DNA of 31,828 nucleotides from an uncultured Collinsella sp. (GTDB lineage Bacteria > Actinomycetota > Coriobacteriia > Coriobacteriales > Coriobacteriaceae), in assembly GCA_900541195.1 (NCBI GenBank), contig UQIY01000025.1:1-31828 (forward strand), in the 5' to 3' direction. The notes under the pieces are model-generated. The model saw only the letters and a program-made list of their open reading frames with translations, searched no databases and had not been told where the DNA came from. The first letter of the stretch is position 1, and each line of letters begins with the position of its first letter. Below, piece by piece: positions 14,386 through 22,127 of this stretch. The translations under genes were made by a program, and so were the position numbers.

Positions 14386-15339
14386 ATGGACAAGGCCGCA
14401 TCCGCCGGTCATTCGAACCGTTGCCGCGTCGTCGTCGATACCTGCTGCGACTTTAGCCCCGAGGTCGCCGCGAACCTCGATGTCGATATCCTGGGTTTCC
14501 CTTTCATTATCGATGGCGAGGAGCGCACAGACGACATCTGGTCGAGCATGAGCCCTAAGGAGTTCTACGACCGCATGCGCGCCGGTGCCCGCGTGTCCAC
14601 CTCGGCTGTGTCGCTCGGTCGCTATATCGAGTTTTTTACCGAGTGCGCCAAAGAGGGCACGCCCACGGTCTACCTGTGCTTTACCTCGGCGCTGTCGTCG
14701 AGCTACAACTCCGCGTGCCAGGCGGCAGATGTCGTGCGCGCTGAGTATCCCAACTTTGAGCTCTACGTGGTCGACAACGCTCTGCCCTGCGCGACCGGTG
14801 CGCTCTTGGCGCTCGAGGCCGTGCGCCAGCGTTCGGCGGGACTGACCGCCAAGCAGCTGGTCGATTGGGCAAACGAGGCAAAGACCTACGTGCACGGCTA
14901 CTTTACGCTCGAGAGCTTCGACGCACTGGCTGCCGGCGGCCGCATTCCTCCCGCGGCGGCGCAGCTCACGGCAAAGCTCGACGTCAAGCCCGAGCTCTCC
15001 TACGACCTGGCCGGCTCGCTGTCGCTGATCGGCGTCAACCGCGGCCGCAAGAAGGCGCTCAAGTCCATCCTCAAGTCGTTCCGCGAGAACTACGTGCCCG
15101 ATCGCACCATGCCCATCGCCATCATGACGGCCGATGCCGAAAAGGATGGTGACTGGCTCGAAGCCGCCATCCGCAAGGAGGAGGGTTGCGCCGACGTCAC
15201 GATCATTCGCGGCTCCGTGGGTCCCACCATCGGCTCGCACGTGGGCCCCGGCATGGTGGGCTGCGCGTTTTGGGGTAAGAACCGCGCCGACAAGGCGTCG
15301 CTTTCCGACCGTATCGCCCGCCGCGTGCGCGGTCAGTAG
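14386..15339 (+). CDS. DegV family fatty-acid-binding protein
   Basis: DegV (FakB-type) proteins hold a fatty acid; some present it to FakA kinase for phosphorylation and entry into phospholipids. The 317-residue protein has the expected layout: VVVDTCCDFSPE near the start, VSTSAVS in place of the usual TSxPS loop, FTSALSSSYNSA, and a C-terminal half with VGPTIGSHVGPG, the conserved lipid head-group loop. The ATG at 14386 has AAGGAG eight bases upstream; a TTG just before it is less likely. No fakA lies near, so whether it is a true FakB is not known. Confidence 0.9.
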   Translation: MDKAASAGHSNRCRVVVDTCCDFSPEVAANLDVDILGFPFIIDGEERTDDIWSSMSPKEFYDRMRAGARVSTSAVSLGRYIEFFTECAKEGTPTVYLCFTSALSSSYNSACQAADVVRAEYPNFELYVVDNALPCATGALLALEAVRQRSAGLTAKQLVDWANEAKTYVHGYFTLESFDALAAGGRIPPAAAQLTAKLDVKPELSYDLAGSLSLIGVNRGRKKALKSILKSFRENYVPDRTMPIAIMTADAEKDGDWLEAAIRKEEGCADVTIIRGSVGPTIGSHVGPGMVGCAFWGKNRADKASLSDRIARRVRGQ

Positions 15340-15437
15340 GCAAGCGCTGCGTCCGTAATCGCCCTCGACTCACAGCCCAAACGCTGGCACCGAGTATTCA
15401 ACCTGGTAACAACACCCAACCCAAAAGGAAAGGTTTC

Positions 15438-16517
15438 ATGGCAAACAAGCTCTCCGTCGCATTCATCGGCACCGGAATCATGGGTGCCCCCGTCGCCGGC
15501 CACATTCTGGACGCCGGCTATCCCGTCACGGTCAACAACCGCACCAAGTCCAAGGCGGCGGCGCTTATCCAGCGCGGCGCCGTCTGGGCAGATACGCCGG
15601 CCGATGCCGCGGCGAACGCCGATGTCGTCTTTACCATGGTGGGCTATCCCTCCGAGGTCGAGGAACTCTACCTGGCGGGCGACGGCCTGCTCGCGTGCAC
15701 TAAGCCCGGCGCGGTCTTGATCGACCTCACCACGAGCTCGCCCGAGCTTGCCCGTGACATTGCCGAGGCCGCCCAGGTTTCTGGTCGCATGGCGTTTGAC
15801 TGCCCCGTCACCGGCGGCGAGTCGGGCGCTATCGCCGGTACGCTCACGGCTATCGTGGGCGCTACCGAGAACGACATCGCGCCGGTCCGCGACATCCTTG
15901 CCACCTTTGCGGCCAACATCTGCTGCTTCGACGGCGCCGGCAAGGGCCAGGCTGCCAAGCTCGCCAACCAGGTGTCGCTGGGCGCCTGCATGGTCGGCAT
16001 GGCAGACGCCATGGCATTTGCCGAGCTGAGCGGCCTTGATCTGGAGAAGACCCGCCAGATGATCCTGGGCGGTACCGGCAAGTCCGGCGCCATGGAGAGC
16101 CTGGCTACCAAGGCGCTCGACGGCGACTACAAGCCCGGCTTTATGGTCGAGCACTTCATCAAGGACCTGCGCTTGGCGCTCGCCTATGCCGACGATCGCG
16201 AGCTTGCGCTGCCCGGCGCCGACGTGGCCTTTACGCTCTACGACATGCTCGATGCCATCGGTGGTGCCAAGCTGGGCACCCAGGCCATCACGGTCCTCTA
16301 TAAGGAGGAGGCCGACGCCATCGCCGCCGGTCTGGACTGGTCGCAGTATCGTCCCGAAGAGCACGGTGCTCACGAGGACGGCTGCGGTTGCGGCGAGCAC
16401 GGCGACGACCATGAGTGCGGTTGCGGCCACCACCATGGCGAGGACCACGAGTGCTGCGGCGGCCACGGCCATGATGATGGCCACGAGTGCTGCTGCGGCC
16501 ACCATCACGGGGAGTAG
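15438..16517 (+). CDS. Beta-hydroxyacid dehydrogenase (3-hydroxyisobutyrate dehydrogenase family) with His/Cys-rich metal-binding tail
   Basis: Enzymes of this family oxidise 3-hydroxyacids or reduce the matching semialdehydes with NAD(P). The catalytic part (1-298) is complete: dinucleotide loop FIGTGIMG at 9-16, substrate loop DCPVTGGESG at 121-130, and the catalytic Lys174 in AAKLANQ. The odd part is the tail: residues 309-359 hold 14 His and 9 Cys in repeats such as HECGCGHHHGE and HECCCGHHHGE. Family members usually stop near 290-300 residues. The tail resembles nickel/zinc storage tails of SlyD or HypB proteins, so metal storage or sensing is likely (inference). It opens a tight four-gene run; the substrate is unknown. 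Confidence 0.85.
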   Translation: MANKLSVAFIGTGIMGAPVAGHILDAGYPVTVNNRTKSKAAALIQRGAVWADTPADAAANADVVFTMVGYPSEVEELYLAGDGLLACTKPGAVLIDLTTSSPELARDIAEAAQVSGRMAFDCPVTGGESGAIAGTLTAIVGATENDIAPVRDILATFAANICCFDGAGKGQAAKLANQVSLGACMVGMADAMAFAELSGLDLEKTRQMILGGTGKSGAMESLATKALDGDYKPGFMVEHFIKDLRLALAYADDRELALPGADVAFTLYDMLDAIGGAKLGTQAITVLYKEEADAIAAGLDWSQYRPEEHGAHEDGCGCGEHGDDHECGCGHHHGEDHECCGGHGHDDGHECCCGHHHGE

Positions 16518-16522
16518 CGCCC

Positions 16523-16951
16523 ATGAGCTGGACGTTCGTGGTGCTTGCGCTGGTGCTCTTTCTCTTCGCGATCTACATTGGCTTTTTGTGCGGCCAGTGG
16601 GCGTGCGAAAAGCGCGTCATCACCAAGCGCGACTACTGGATTGCCAACTTTGCGGGAGCGGCGGCAGTCATCCTGCTGACCTGGGTGTTCTCGCTGTTCC
16701 CGCTGGTGCAGTTTGCGCCGATCGGCTGGCTCGGCGGCTTTATCGCCGGCCTTAAGATGAGCTTTGGCGAGTCCGTCGGTCCGTGGCGCAAACACGACGA
16801 GGTCTTTAACGTTAACAAGGCTCACCGCGCCGCCGCCGACGCGGGCGATGCCGAGGAGCGCCGCCGTGCGCGTCGCAATGGCGCGGCCGACCGACAGCTC
16901 ATCTCGGTCACCGATGACAGCAAGGGTGCTGACAAGCACGCTAAGAAATAG
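16523..16951 (+). CDS. Small membrane protein, function unknown
   Basis: The 142-residue product starts at the ATG at 16523, five bases after the previous stop, with GGGGAG upstream. It has one hydrophobic helix at about 3-25 (FVVLALVLFLFAIYIGF), a short charged link (CEKRVITKRDYW) and a second hydrophobic region at about 44-73. The C-terminal 65 residues are soluble, basic and Ala/Arg-rich. No family is recognised. Its place between the metal-tail dehydrogenase and the HEAT-like protein suggests co-expression, nothing more. Confidence 0.7.
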   Translation: MSWTFVVLALVLFLFAIYIGFLCGQWACEKRVITKRDYWIANFAGAAAVILLTWVFSLFPLVQFAPIGWLGGFIAGLKMSFGESVGPWRKHDEVFNVNKAHRAAADAGDAEERRRARRNGAADRQLISVTDDSKGADKHAKK

Positions 16952-16966
16952 TAAAAAGAGGTAACT

Positions 16967-17665
16967 ATGGCAGAAAACAAAGACGAACAGCTCACCGACG
17001 AGGAGCTGGCACAGCTCCAGCTGGCAGAGGAGAACGAGAACGCCGTCGACCGCCTGGTCCAGGAGCTCGGCTGCCCCACGCGCCGCATCCGTCAGTTTGC
17101 CGCCCGCGTGCTGCACCTGCTTGCCGAGCGCGATCCGCAGCGCGTCGTGCCCTGCGTGCCCGCGCTGATCGAGGCGCTCGACCGCCCCGAGGCGCAGACC
17201 CGCTGGGAGGCTCTCGATGCCCTGACGGCGCTCGCCACCACCTGCCCCGAGCAGCTGGGCGATGCCTTTGAGGGCGCCGAGACCGCACTGTTCGACGAGA
17301 TTTCCTCCACGCTGCGCTATGCCGCCTTCCGCCTGCTGTGCGTGTGGGGCGCCACGAGCGTCGAGCGTTCGCGCGAGGCTTGGCCCATCCTGGACGAGGC
17401 CATTCAGTGCTACCACGGCGACCTCGAGTATCGCGACATGCTCGGTTGCCTGTACGAGTTTGGCCAGGGCGAGATCGACGCCGAGGTCGCCGAGAAGCTT
17501 GCGCTGCGCCTTAAGTTCGATGCCGAGAACGGCAAGGGCAGCTATCTCAAGGCCCGTTCGAGCGAGATTTGCGAAATGCTTGTTAAACGCTTTGACCTTG
17601 ATCTCTCCAAAAAGAAGAAGCGTGCTAGCGTTAAAAAATCTGACGCCGCCGAAGACGAGGAGTAA
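16967..17665 (+). CDS. HEAT-repeat-like protein, function unknown
   Basis: The 232-residue protein begins with an acidic helix, then shows repeated helical pairs typical of HEAT repeats: RIRQFAARVLHLLAERDPQRVVPCVPALIEAL, then TRWEALDALTALA and LRYAAFRLLCVWG. Such solenoids bind proteins. The C-terminus is Lys-rich and then acidic (KKKKRASVKK, EDEE). There are no catalytic motifs. It lies 15 bases after the membrane protein gene and 6 bases before the isocitrate dehydrogenase gene. Confidence 0.75.
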   Translation: MAENKDEQLTDEELAQLQLAEENENAVDRLVQELGCPTRRIRQFAARVLHLLAERDPQRVVPCVPALIEALDRPEAQTRWEALDALTALATTCPEQLGDAFEGAETALFDEISSTLRYAAFRLLCVWGATSVERSREAWPILDEAIQCYHGDLEYRDMLGCLYEFGQGEIDAEVAEKLALRLKFDAENGKGSYLKARSSEICEMLVKRFDLDLSKKKKRASVKKSDAAEDEE

Positions 17666-17671
17666 CAGATT

Positions 17672-18757
17672 ATGGCGCACGATGTAGTCCTGATTCCCGG
17701 TGACGGTATCGGTCCCGAGATTACGCAGGCCATGCGCCGCGTGGTCGAGGCCACCGGTGTCCAGATCAATTGGAATGTCCAGGAGGCCGGTGCCGGCGTC
17801 ATGGACGAGTTTGGCACGCCACTGCCCCAGCACGTGCTCGATGCGGTCGCCGAGACCAAGGTTGCCATCAAGGGTCCCATCACCACGCCGGTCGGTACGG
17901 GTTTCCGCAGCGTCAACGTGGCCCTGCGCAAGCACTTCGACCTGTATGCCTGCGTGCGCCCCTGCCTGTCGCAGCCGGGCGACGGCTCGCGCTTCCGCGA
18001 CGTCGACCTGATCATCGTGCGCGAGAACACCGAGGACCTCTACGCCGGCATCGAGTTCGATGAGGGCGCTGCCGAGGTCGAGGAGCTCTCGCAGCTCGTC
18101 GAGCGCTCGGGCCAGAAGACCTTCGCCGCGGATTCCGCCATCTCGATCAAGCCCATCTCCATCGCCAAGAGCCGCCGCATTGTGGAGTATGCCTTTGAGT
18201 ATGCCCGCCGCTGCGGCCGCAAAAAGGTGACGGCCGTGCATAAGGCCAACATCATGAAGGCGACCGATGGCCTGTTCCTGCGCGTTGCGCGCGAGGTGGC
18301 CGCCAACTATCCCGATATCGAGTTCAACGATAAGATTGTCGATGCCACCTGCATGGGCCTGGTCCAGAACCCCAACGACTTCGATGTCCTGGTGCTGCCC
18401 AACCTGTACGGTGACATCGTGAGCGACCTGTGCGCCGGTCTGGTAGGTGGACTGGGTATGGCTCCGGGTTCCAACATCGGTGCCGACTGCGCCATCTTCG
18501 AGGCGACGCACGGCTCCGCGCCCGATATCGCTGGCCAGGATATCGCCAACCCCACGGCCGAGATTCTGTCTGCGGCTATGATGCTCGATCACCTGGGCGA
18601 GAACGACGCGGCCAATCGCATTCGCGCCGCCGTTTCTGCCACGCTCGACGAGGGTGAGCAGGTTACCGGCGACGTTCGTCGTGCCCAGACCGGCTCCGTT
18701 GAGGGCGCCGTGGGCACACAGGCCTTTGCCGATGCCGTTATCGCGCACCTGGCCTAA
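17672..18757 (+). CDS. icd: NAD-type isocitrate dehydrogenase (isocitrate/isopropylmalate dehydrogenase family)
   Basis: The enzyme oxidises and decarboxylates isocitrate to 2-oxoglutarate. The 361-residue length fits the short NAD-dependent type. Seen motifs are IPGDGIGPEI at 7-16, the substrate loop SVNVALRK with its Ser, Asn and Arg, RENTEDLYAGIE, the catalytic Lys in AVHKANIMK, and the nucleotide segment HGSAPDIAGQ. The SxNxxLR and NTEDLYAGIE forms favour isocitrate over isopropylmalate; leu genes are absent nearby. In a gut fermenter it would mainly supply glutamate synthesis (inference). It ends the four-gene run. Confidence 0.88.
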   Translation: MAHDVVLIPGDGIGPEITQAMRRVVEATGVQINWNVQEAGAGVMDEFGTPLPQHVLDAVAETKVAIKGPITTPVGTGFRSVNVALRKHFDLYACVRPCLSQPGDGSRFRDVDLIIVRENTEDLYAGIEFDEGAAEVEELSQLVERSGQKTFAADSAISIKPISIAKSRRIVEYAFEYARRCGRKKVTAVHKANIMKATDGLFLRVAREVAANYPDIEFNDKIVDATCMGLVQNPNDFDVLVLPNLYGDIVSDLCAGLVGGLGMAPGSNIGADCAIFEATHGSAPDIAGQDIANPTAEILSAAMMLDHLGENDAANRIRAAVSATLDEGEQVTGDVRRAQTGSVEGAVGTQAFADAVIAHLA

Positions 18758-18769
18758 GGTATGCACGCT

Positions 18770-18800
18770 GCAAACGCCTAAATAGTACTTAAGTGTTTGC
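18770..18800. promoter_or_regulatory. Imperfect inverted repeat after icd
   Basis: GCAAACGCCTAA and TTAAGTGTTTGC pair with one G-T wobble and one mismatch around a 7-base loop. It lies upstream of the clear terminator; role unknown. Confidence 0.35.
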
Positions 18801-18816
18801 GTATAACCTAAGAATC

Positions 18817-18850
18817 AATACGCCCGGCGCTCTGTCGGGCGTATTCTATT
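18817..18850 (+). terminator. Terminator of the icd operon
   Basis: A perfect 10-base stem AATACGCCCG (18817-18826) with CGGGCGTATT (18836-18845) is followed by CTATT. The T-tract is weak, but the A/T-flanked GC stem is typical. Confidence 0.75.
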
Positions 18851-18883
18851 GAGGACTATGTTTCCTAACAAGGAGTAACCGAT

Positions 18884-19978
18884 ATGGGTTTGATTCAAAA
18901 GAAGGACGAGAAGGACGAGATCGACGGCATCCAGATCATCGAGCGCGGCGAAGGCCCCGACGGTGACGAGGACGAGAAGATCGACCTGGTCGCCGGTACG
19001 TCTGCCGAGCACATTGCTGCCGGTACGACGGCCGAGGAAGAGGACGCCCGTCTGGAGGCTCAGATTGCCGCGGATGCCGCTGACGAGAATCTGATGCCCG
19101 AGGCCCAGGATGAGGACGACGATATCCTGAGTTCCGATGAAGACGATCGCGTATCCAAGCACAAGAAGACGATGATCGCCGCCTTTGTGGTTGCAGTCGT
19201 GATCGCTGCGGTGGTCGGCTTCTTTATTGGCAATGGCGGCTTTGGCGGCAAGGGTGTCGGCTCGGCGACCCTGACCGAGGACCAGCTCGATTCGACCGTG
19301 GCAAGCTATAGCTACAACGGCAAGAAGAGCGATATCACCGCGCGCGAGGCCATCGAGAGCCAGTACAGCCTCGACACCGTCAAGGATAGTGATGGCAACT
19401 ACACCGCTCCTTCTGCCGACGTTATCCTGTCCTACGTGCGCAACCAGATTCTGCTGGACGCTGCCGAGGACGAGGGCATTACCGTCTCTTCCAAGGAAAT
19501 GAAGCAGTACGCCGAGGATTCCATCGGCACCTCCGACTACAAGACCATGGCCACGCAGTATGGCGTGTCCAAGGATCAGGCCAAGCAGATCGTCCGCCAG
19601 TCCGCGACGCTGCAGAAGCTCTACAAGAAGAAGGTGGGCGATAGCTCCGCAAGCATGCCGACCGCTCCGACCGAGCCTTCTGACGGCAATGAGGACACCG
19701 CGAGCAAGGATTACGCCGACTACATCATCAACCTTGCCGGCGACGAGTGGGATAGCGAGAAGGGCACTTGGAAGGACGCCGACAGCACCTACGCTAAGGC
19801 CTTTGCCGACGATGCCTTTACGGCCGATAGCGCTACCTATAAGCAGGCCATGACCGCCTACTACACTGCTTATCAGCAGTATTCCTCGCAGGCTTCGAGC
19901 GCCAGCTCCAAATGGACCGAGTACGCTAACGGCCTCTACGCCAAGGCCAACATCAGCATCTACGGCCTGTTTGCGTAA
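18884..19978 (+). CDS. Membrane-anchored SurA/PrsA-like chaperone-type protein
   Basis: The 364-residue product has an acidic cytosolic N-terminus (about 1-90, many Glu/Asp), one membrane helix at 96-117 (MIAAFVVAVVIAAVVGFFIG) and an outside domain. Part of the outside domain resembles the SurA N-terminal domain: DVILSYVRNQILLDAAEDEGITVSSKEMKQYAED, then YGVSKDQAKQIVRQSATLQKLY. This domain binds unfolded exported proteins. No parvulin isomerase domain is visible. The C-terminal end is rich in Ser, Ala and Tyr. AAGGAG precedes the ATG at 18884. The fold assignment is by pattern only. Confidence 0.7.
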   Translation: MGLIQKKDEKDEIDGIQIIERGEGPDGDEDEKIDLVAGTSAEHIAAGTTAEEEDARLEAQIAADAADENLMPEAQDEDDDILSSDEDDRVSKHKKTMIAAFVVAVVIAAVVGFFIGNGGFGGKGVGSATLTEDQLDSTVASYSYNGKKSDITAREAIESQYSLDTVKDSDGNYTAPSADVILSYVRNQILLDAAEDEGITVSSKEMKQYAEDSIGTSDYKTMATQYGVSKDQAKQIVRQSATLQKLYKKKVGDSSASMPTAPTEPSDGNEDTASKDYADYIINLAGDEWDSEKGTWKDADSTYAKAFADDAFTADSATYKQAMTAYYTAYQQYSSQASSASSKWTEYANGLYAKANISIYGLFA

Positions 19979-20020
19979 AGAGTCGCACGGCTCATCGAGC
20001 ATCTAGCCGATAGACAGCAG

Positions 20021-20059
20021 AAAGTCCGCCAGTACGGAAGTCGTTCTGGCGGACTTTTT
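20021..20059. terminator. Terminator, probably bidirectional
   Basis: A perfect 12-base stem AAAGTCCGCCAG (20021-20032) with CTGGCGGACTTT (20046-20057) ends in TTTTT. The A-run on the other arm suits the convergent XRE gene as well. Confidence 0.9.
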
Positions 20060-20092
20060 GCGTTGAGGGCGTGATTGGCGGCTTAATTATGG

Positions 20093-20332
20093 CTATTCAT
20101 CTTTAAGTCCAAAAAGGTTATCGGCTTCATCGTCAGGCATATATTCCAGTACATCGCCCGGTTGGCAGTCGAGTGCCCGGCATATCGCGTCAAGAGTTGA
20201 AAAACGTATGGCAGAAACCTTGCCCGTCTTAATGCGTGACATATTGACCTGGGAGATGCCCACGCGTCCCGCAAGCTCTTTGGATGAGATCTTGCGTTCG
20301 GCGAGCATGCGGTCAAGCCGCAGAATAATCAT
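20093..20332 (-). CDS. XRE-family DNA-binding regulator (YozG-like)
   Basis: The 79-residue protein is a single Cro/CI helix-turn-helix domain: LDRMLAERKISSKELAGRVG, then ISQVNMSRIKTGKVSAIRFSTLDAICRALDCQPGD. It starts nine bases after the DUF2975 gene, with AGGGGGAA before the ATG. Small XRE proteins of this type are regularly paired with DUF2975 membrane proteins. Likely target: its own operon promoter, where dyads lie at 21006-21037 (inference). Confidence 0.88.
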   Translation of the reverse strand: MIILRLDRMLAERKISSKELAGRVGISQVNMSRIKTGKVSAIRFSTLDAICRALDCQPGDVLEYMPDDEADNLFGLKDE

Positions 20333-20341
20333 GGATTCCCC

Positions 20342-20980
20342 CTAGAGCAACTCGTCATCTTGTTTTTGCAGGATATACCCGTAGCGGAAGATGCTGGCAA
20401 TCAGGCAAATAATCAGGCCCGCAAAGAGCATGGAGGGCTCGAATAACTGGCCGGCGAACGCATCCGTAAAGCTGCCGCCAAATCCTGAGAGTATCATTCC
20501 CGTGATTACGGCACCAAGAAGCCTCACGGCAACGCCGCCGATAAGGAATAAATGTCCTACTCGACGAAGTGTCTGGTTACATTCAAGGTCAAAGGGCCTG
20601 CCTTCCTTTTCAATGTTTAAGAAAAGCCTGCGCACGCTTAGCGCGATGGTAAGCGCGAGGCATGTCATCAAGAGGCTCCCTATGGCAGTGTGACCATCGT
20701 GTGCGACGAGCATAAGTGGGGTCTGCGCATCGGTACCGACGATAGCCAGGCACGGCCCTTCGCCGCCTTGAAGTTCTACGGATTGGAGACACGACCCTTG
20801 GGAGAGGCTAGGCAATACGAGTAGAAGGTCAATCGCAATGACTGCGAGAAGTCCCAGAGCGAGCGCCACGGTGGTGCAGATTGTGGCCCATTTGCAGATG
20901 CGAGTGAGCTTCCTCAGATCGGCTATTGCCTGTTCACGGTCGATGGCTTCATTCGATTTGGATACGTTCCAGCGGATCAT
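20342..20980 (-). CDS. DUF2975-type membrane protein
   Basis: The 212-residue product has four hydrophobic segments: ATICTTVALALGLLAVIAID, then IGSLLMTCLALTIALSV, LFLIGGVAVRLLGAVITGMI and SMLFAGLIICLIASIFRYGY. The loop NIEKEGRPFD is a hallmark of this family. The ATG at 20980 has GGAGGAG directly upstream; an in-frame ATG 15 bases earlier lacks one. It forms an operon with the XRE regulator. The molecular role of DUF2975 is unknown; a signal-sensing partner of the regulator is a guess from the pairing. Confidence 0.82.
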   Translation of the reverse strand: MIRWNVSKSNEAIDREQAIADLRKLTRICKWATICTTVALALGLLAVIAIDLLLVLPSLSQGSCLQSVELQGGEGPCLAIVGTDAQTPLMLVAHDGHTAIGSLLMTCLALTIALSVRRLFLNIEKEGRPFDLECNQTLRRVGHLFLIGGVAVRLLGAVITGMILSGFGGSFTDAFAGQLFEPSMLFAGLIICLIASIFRYGYILQKQDDELL

Positions 20981-21005
20981 AGCTCCTCCAACCAATGTCT
21001 TGGAT

Positions 21006-21049
21006 GATACTTGTATCTTATATCATATTTAATGATAAACGATAAACAA
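21006..21049 (-). promoter_or_regulatory. Promoter and dyads of the DUF2975-XRE operon
   Basis: On the minus strand TTGTTT (21044-21049) and TATGAT (21022-21027) are 16 bases apart. Two dyads overlap: TATCAT/ATGATA at 21021-21037 across the -10 box, and GATAC-TT-GTATC at 21006-21017 at the expected start. Such placement suits repression by the operon's own XRE protein. Confidence 0.45.
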
Positions 21050-21210
21050 TTACAGATTAGAGTAAGTAATGTTTGTGAGACGAATAGCGAGAGCTATGGC
21101 TCATTTTGGGTGTCGGAGTTTGGCGCGCGGGGGATGAGGACAAATGTCAAAACTTCCCTTGATCGCGCAAGCGCTCCATTGTGTTTCCCTAATTCATCTG
21201 GGAAAACGAC

Positions 21211-21224
21211 TGCAAACGATTGCA
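21211..21224. promoter_or_regulatory. LacI/CcpA-type operator-like dyad
   Basis: TGCAAACGATTGCA is a near-palindrome with central CG, the form bound by LacI-family regulators including CcpA. It lies about 460 bases upstream of the PTS genes, so its target is uncertain. Confidence 0.4.
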
Positions 21225-21229
21225 AGTAA

Positions 21230-21260
21230 CCGGTGAACGGTCGAAAACTACCGTTCACCG
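21230..21260. promoter_or_regulatory. 11-base perfect inverted repeat, first copy of a repeated word
   Basis: CGGTGAACGGT (21231-21241) and ACCGTTCACCG (21250-21260) pair perfectly. The left arm with its flank, CCGGTGAACGGTCGA, recurs at 21448-21462 as CCGGTAAACGGTCGA (14 of 15 match). Two near-identical copies about 220 bases apart suggest a paired operator, perhaps with looping. Confidence 0.5.
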
Positions 21261-21270
21261 ATAATCTCAA

Positions 21271-21290
21271 AACTGGTTCTAACTGGTATT
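21271..21290. repeat. Tandem AACTGGT half-sites
   Basis: AACTGGT occurs twice with a 10-base period (21271 and 21281). The word equals the left half of the operator before agaS, so these may be half-sites for the same GntR protein. Confidence 0.4.
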
Positions 21291-21380
21291 AAGTCAAAAA
21301 GACCAATTCACATATCTTCACAATGACCTGCAATTTTTCTACACGCTATTTTTAGCCGCCCTGCGTTGTTTAGACACAGG

Positions 21381-21428
21381 AAAAGATCCGATCTTTTGCC
21401 AAAACATTTCGAAACGGTTTCAAAACCG
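21381..21428. promoter_or_regulatory. Cluster of dyads upstream of the PTS operon
   Basis: AAAAGATC-C-GATCTTTT (21381-21397) is a perfect dyad. Next come TTTCGAAA (21407-21414), GAAAC-G-GTTTC (21411-21421) and CGGTTT-CA-AAACCG (21415-21428), which overlap. The GAAACGGTTTC part resembles LacI-family operators. Confidence 0.45.
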
Positions 21429-21447
21429 CAGGTAGAAGTGTTAACGA

Positions 21448-21462
21448 CCGGTAAACGGTCGA
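21448..21462. promoter_or_regulatory. Second copy of the CCGGTRAACGGTCGA word
   Basis: CCGGTAAACGGTCGA matches the copy at 21230-21244 at 14 of 15 positions. GACCG and CGGTC at 21446-21460 also form a short dyad, and CACCG-TGAG-CGGTG follows at about 21468-21481. Confidence 0.45.
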
Positions 21463-21531
21463 TTTATCACCGTGAGCGGTGCAAAAACGTTTTACCGTAT
21501 GAATCAAGGAAAGCGACCTCTTCTGGGGTGA

Positions 21532-21583
21532 TATAGTGACAACAACACATCACGTGGTTACTACCAGTTTAGAAACCACTGGT
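21532..21583 (+). promoter_or_regulatory. PTS-operon promoter region with GntR-type operator
   Basis: A TATAGT hexamer (21532-21537) may be the -10 box; no good -35 is seen. Seventeen bases later TGGTTACTACCAG (21555-21567) has the TGGT-N4-ACCA dyad known for NagR/DasR-type GntR proteins. The same 13 bases occur before agaS. A further ACCAC/TGGT element follows at 21575-21583, giving overlapping half-sites. Confidence 0.55.
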
Positions 21584-21630
21584 CTTCAAAGAACGCTTTC
21601 CAAGAAGCTTTAAGGGCGAGCGCCCGCTGG

Positions 21631-21673
21631 CTTCCGAAAATCATCGGACTCAGATTGTACACACCTTCGGAAG
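21631..21673 (+). promoter_or_regulatory. Hairpin covering the ribosome-binding site of the first PTS gene
   Basis: CTTCCGAA (21631-21638) and TTCGGAAG (21666-21673) are perfect arms. The right arm overlaps the AAGGGA ribosome-binding site (21671-21676) of the ATG at 21684. The 27-base loop makes it moderately stable at best. Confidence 0.4.
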
Positions 21674-21683
21674 GGAAATTTGA

Positions 21684-22127
21684 ATGGTTGGCTTTATTCT
21701 TACCGGTCATGGACAGTTCGCACCCGGCCTTGCAAGCGCTATCGCGATGGTTGCTGGCGACCAGCCTGCTTTTACCGTCGTTCCTTTTGAGGGCGACCAG
21801 GCCGCATCCTACGGTGAGGATCTCCGTGCCGCTATTACCGCCATGCGCGAGGAGTGCGATGGCGTGCTCGTCTTTACCGACCTGCTTGGCGGCACCCCGT
21901 TCAACCAGTCGATGATGATTGCCCAGGATGTCGACAACGTCGAGGTTCTGACTGGCACCAACCTTCCCATGGTTATTGAGCTTCTGTTCCTCCGCGGCAA
22001 TGCCACGCTCGCCGAGCTTGGCGAGCAGGCCGTGACCGTTGGCCAGACGGGCGTCACCGCCCAGACGGTCGCATCCGTTGCCAGCTCCGAGGAAGAGGAT
22101 ATCTTCGGCGACGAGGACGGCATCTAA
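21684..22127 (+). CDS. PTS EIIA component, mannose family (amino-sugar type)
   Basis: EIIA takes phosphate from HPr on a His and passes it to EIIB. The 147-residue protein is a typical Man-family EIIA: VGFILTGHGQFAPGL with the phosphorylated His9, then VLVFTDLLGGTPFN and LTGTNLPMVIELL. A short acidic tail (EEEDIFGDEDG) extends past the fold. It is the first gene of the operon; its stop overlaps the yajC start by one base. Substrate specificity cannot be read from this subunit; the downstream genes point to GalNAc/galactosamine. Confidence 0.93.
   Translation: MVGFILTGHGQFAPGLASAIAMVAGDQPAFTVVPFEGDQAASYGEDLRAAITAMREECDGVLVFTDLLGGTPFNQSMMIAQDVDNVEVLTGTNLPMVIELLFLRGNATLAELGEQAVTVGQTGVTAQTVASVASSEEEDIFGDEDGI

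Larger units (their letters stand above)
20981..21683. other. 703-base AT-rich regulatory interval between divergent operons
   Basis: No gene is supported here. It holds the DUF2975 promoter on the left and at least six dyads or repeats leading into the PTS operon, listed separately. The base composition is far more AT-rich than the neighbouring genes. Confidence 0.7.

Noticed and set aside
16505..18766. Open frame of about 750 codons antisense to the membrane-protein, HEAT-like and icd genes
   Set aside because: Composition is that of a shadow frame; three genes with good starts, motifs and ribosome-binding sites lie on the other strand.
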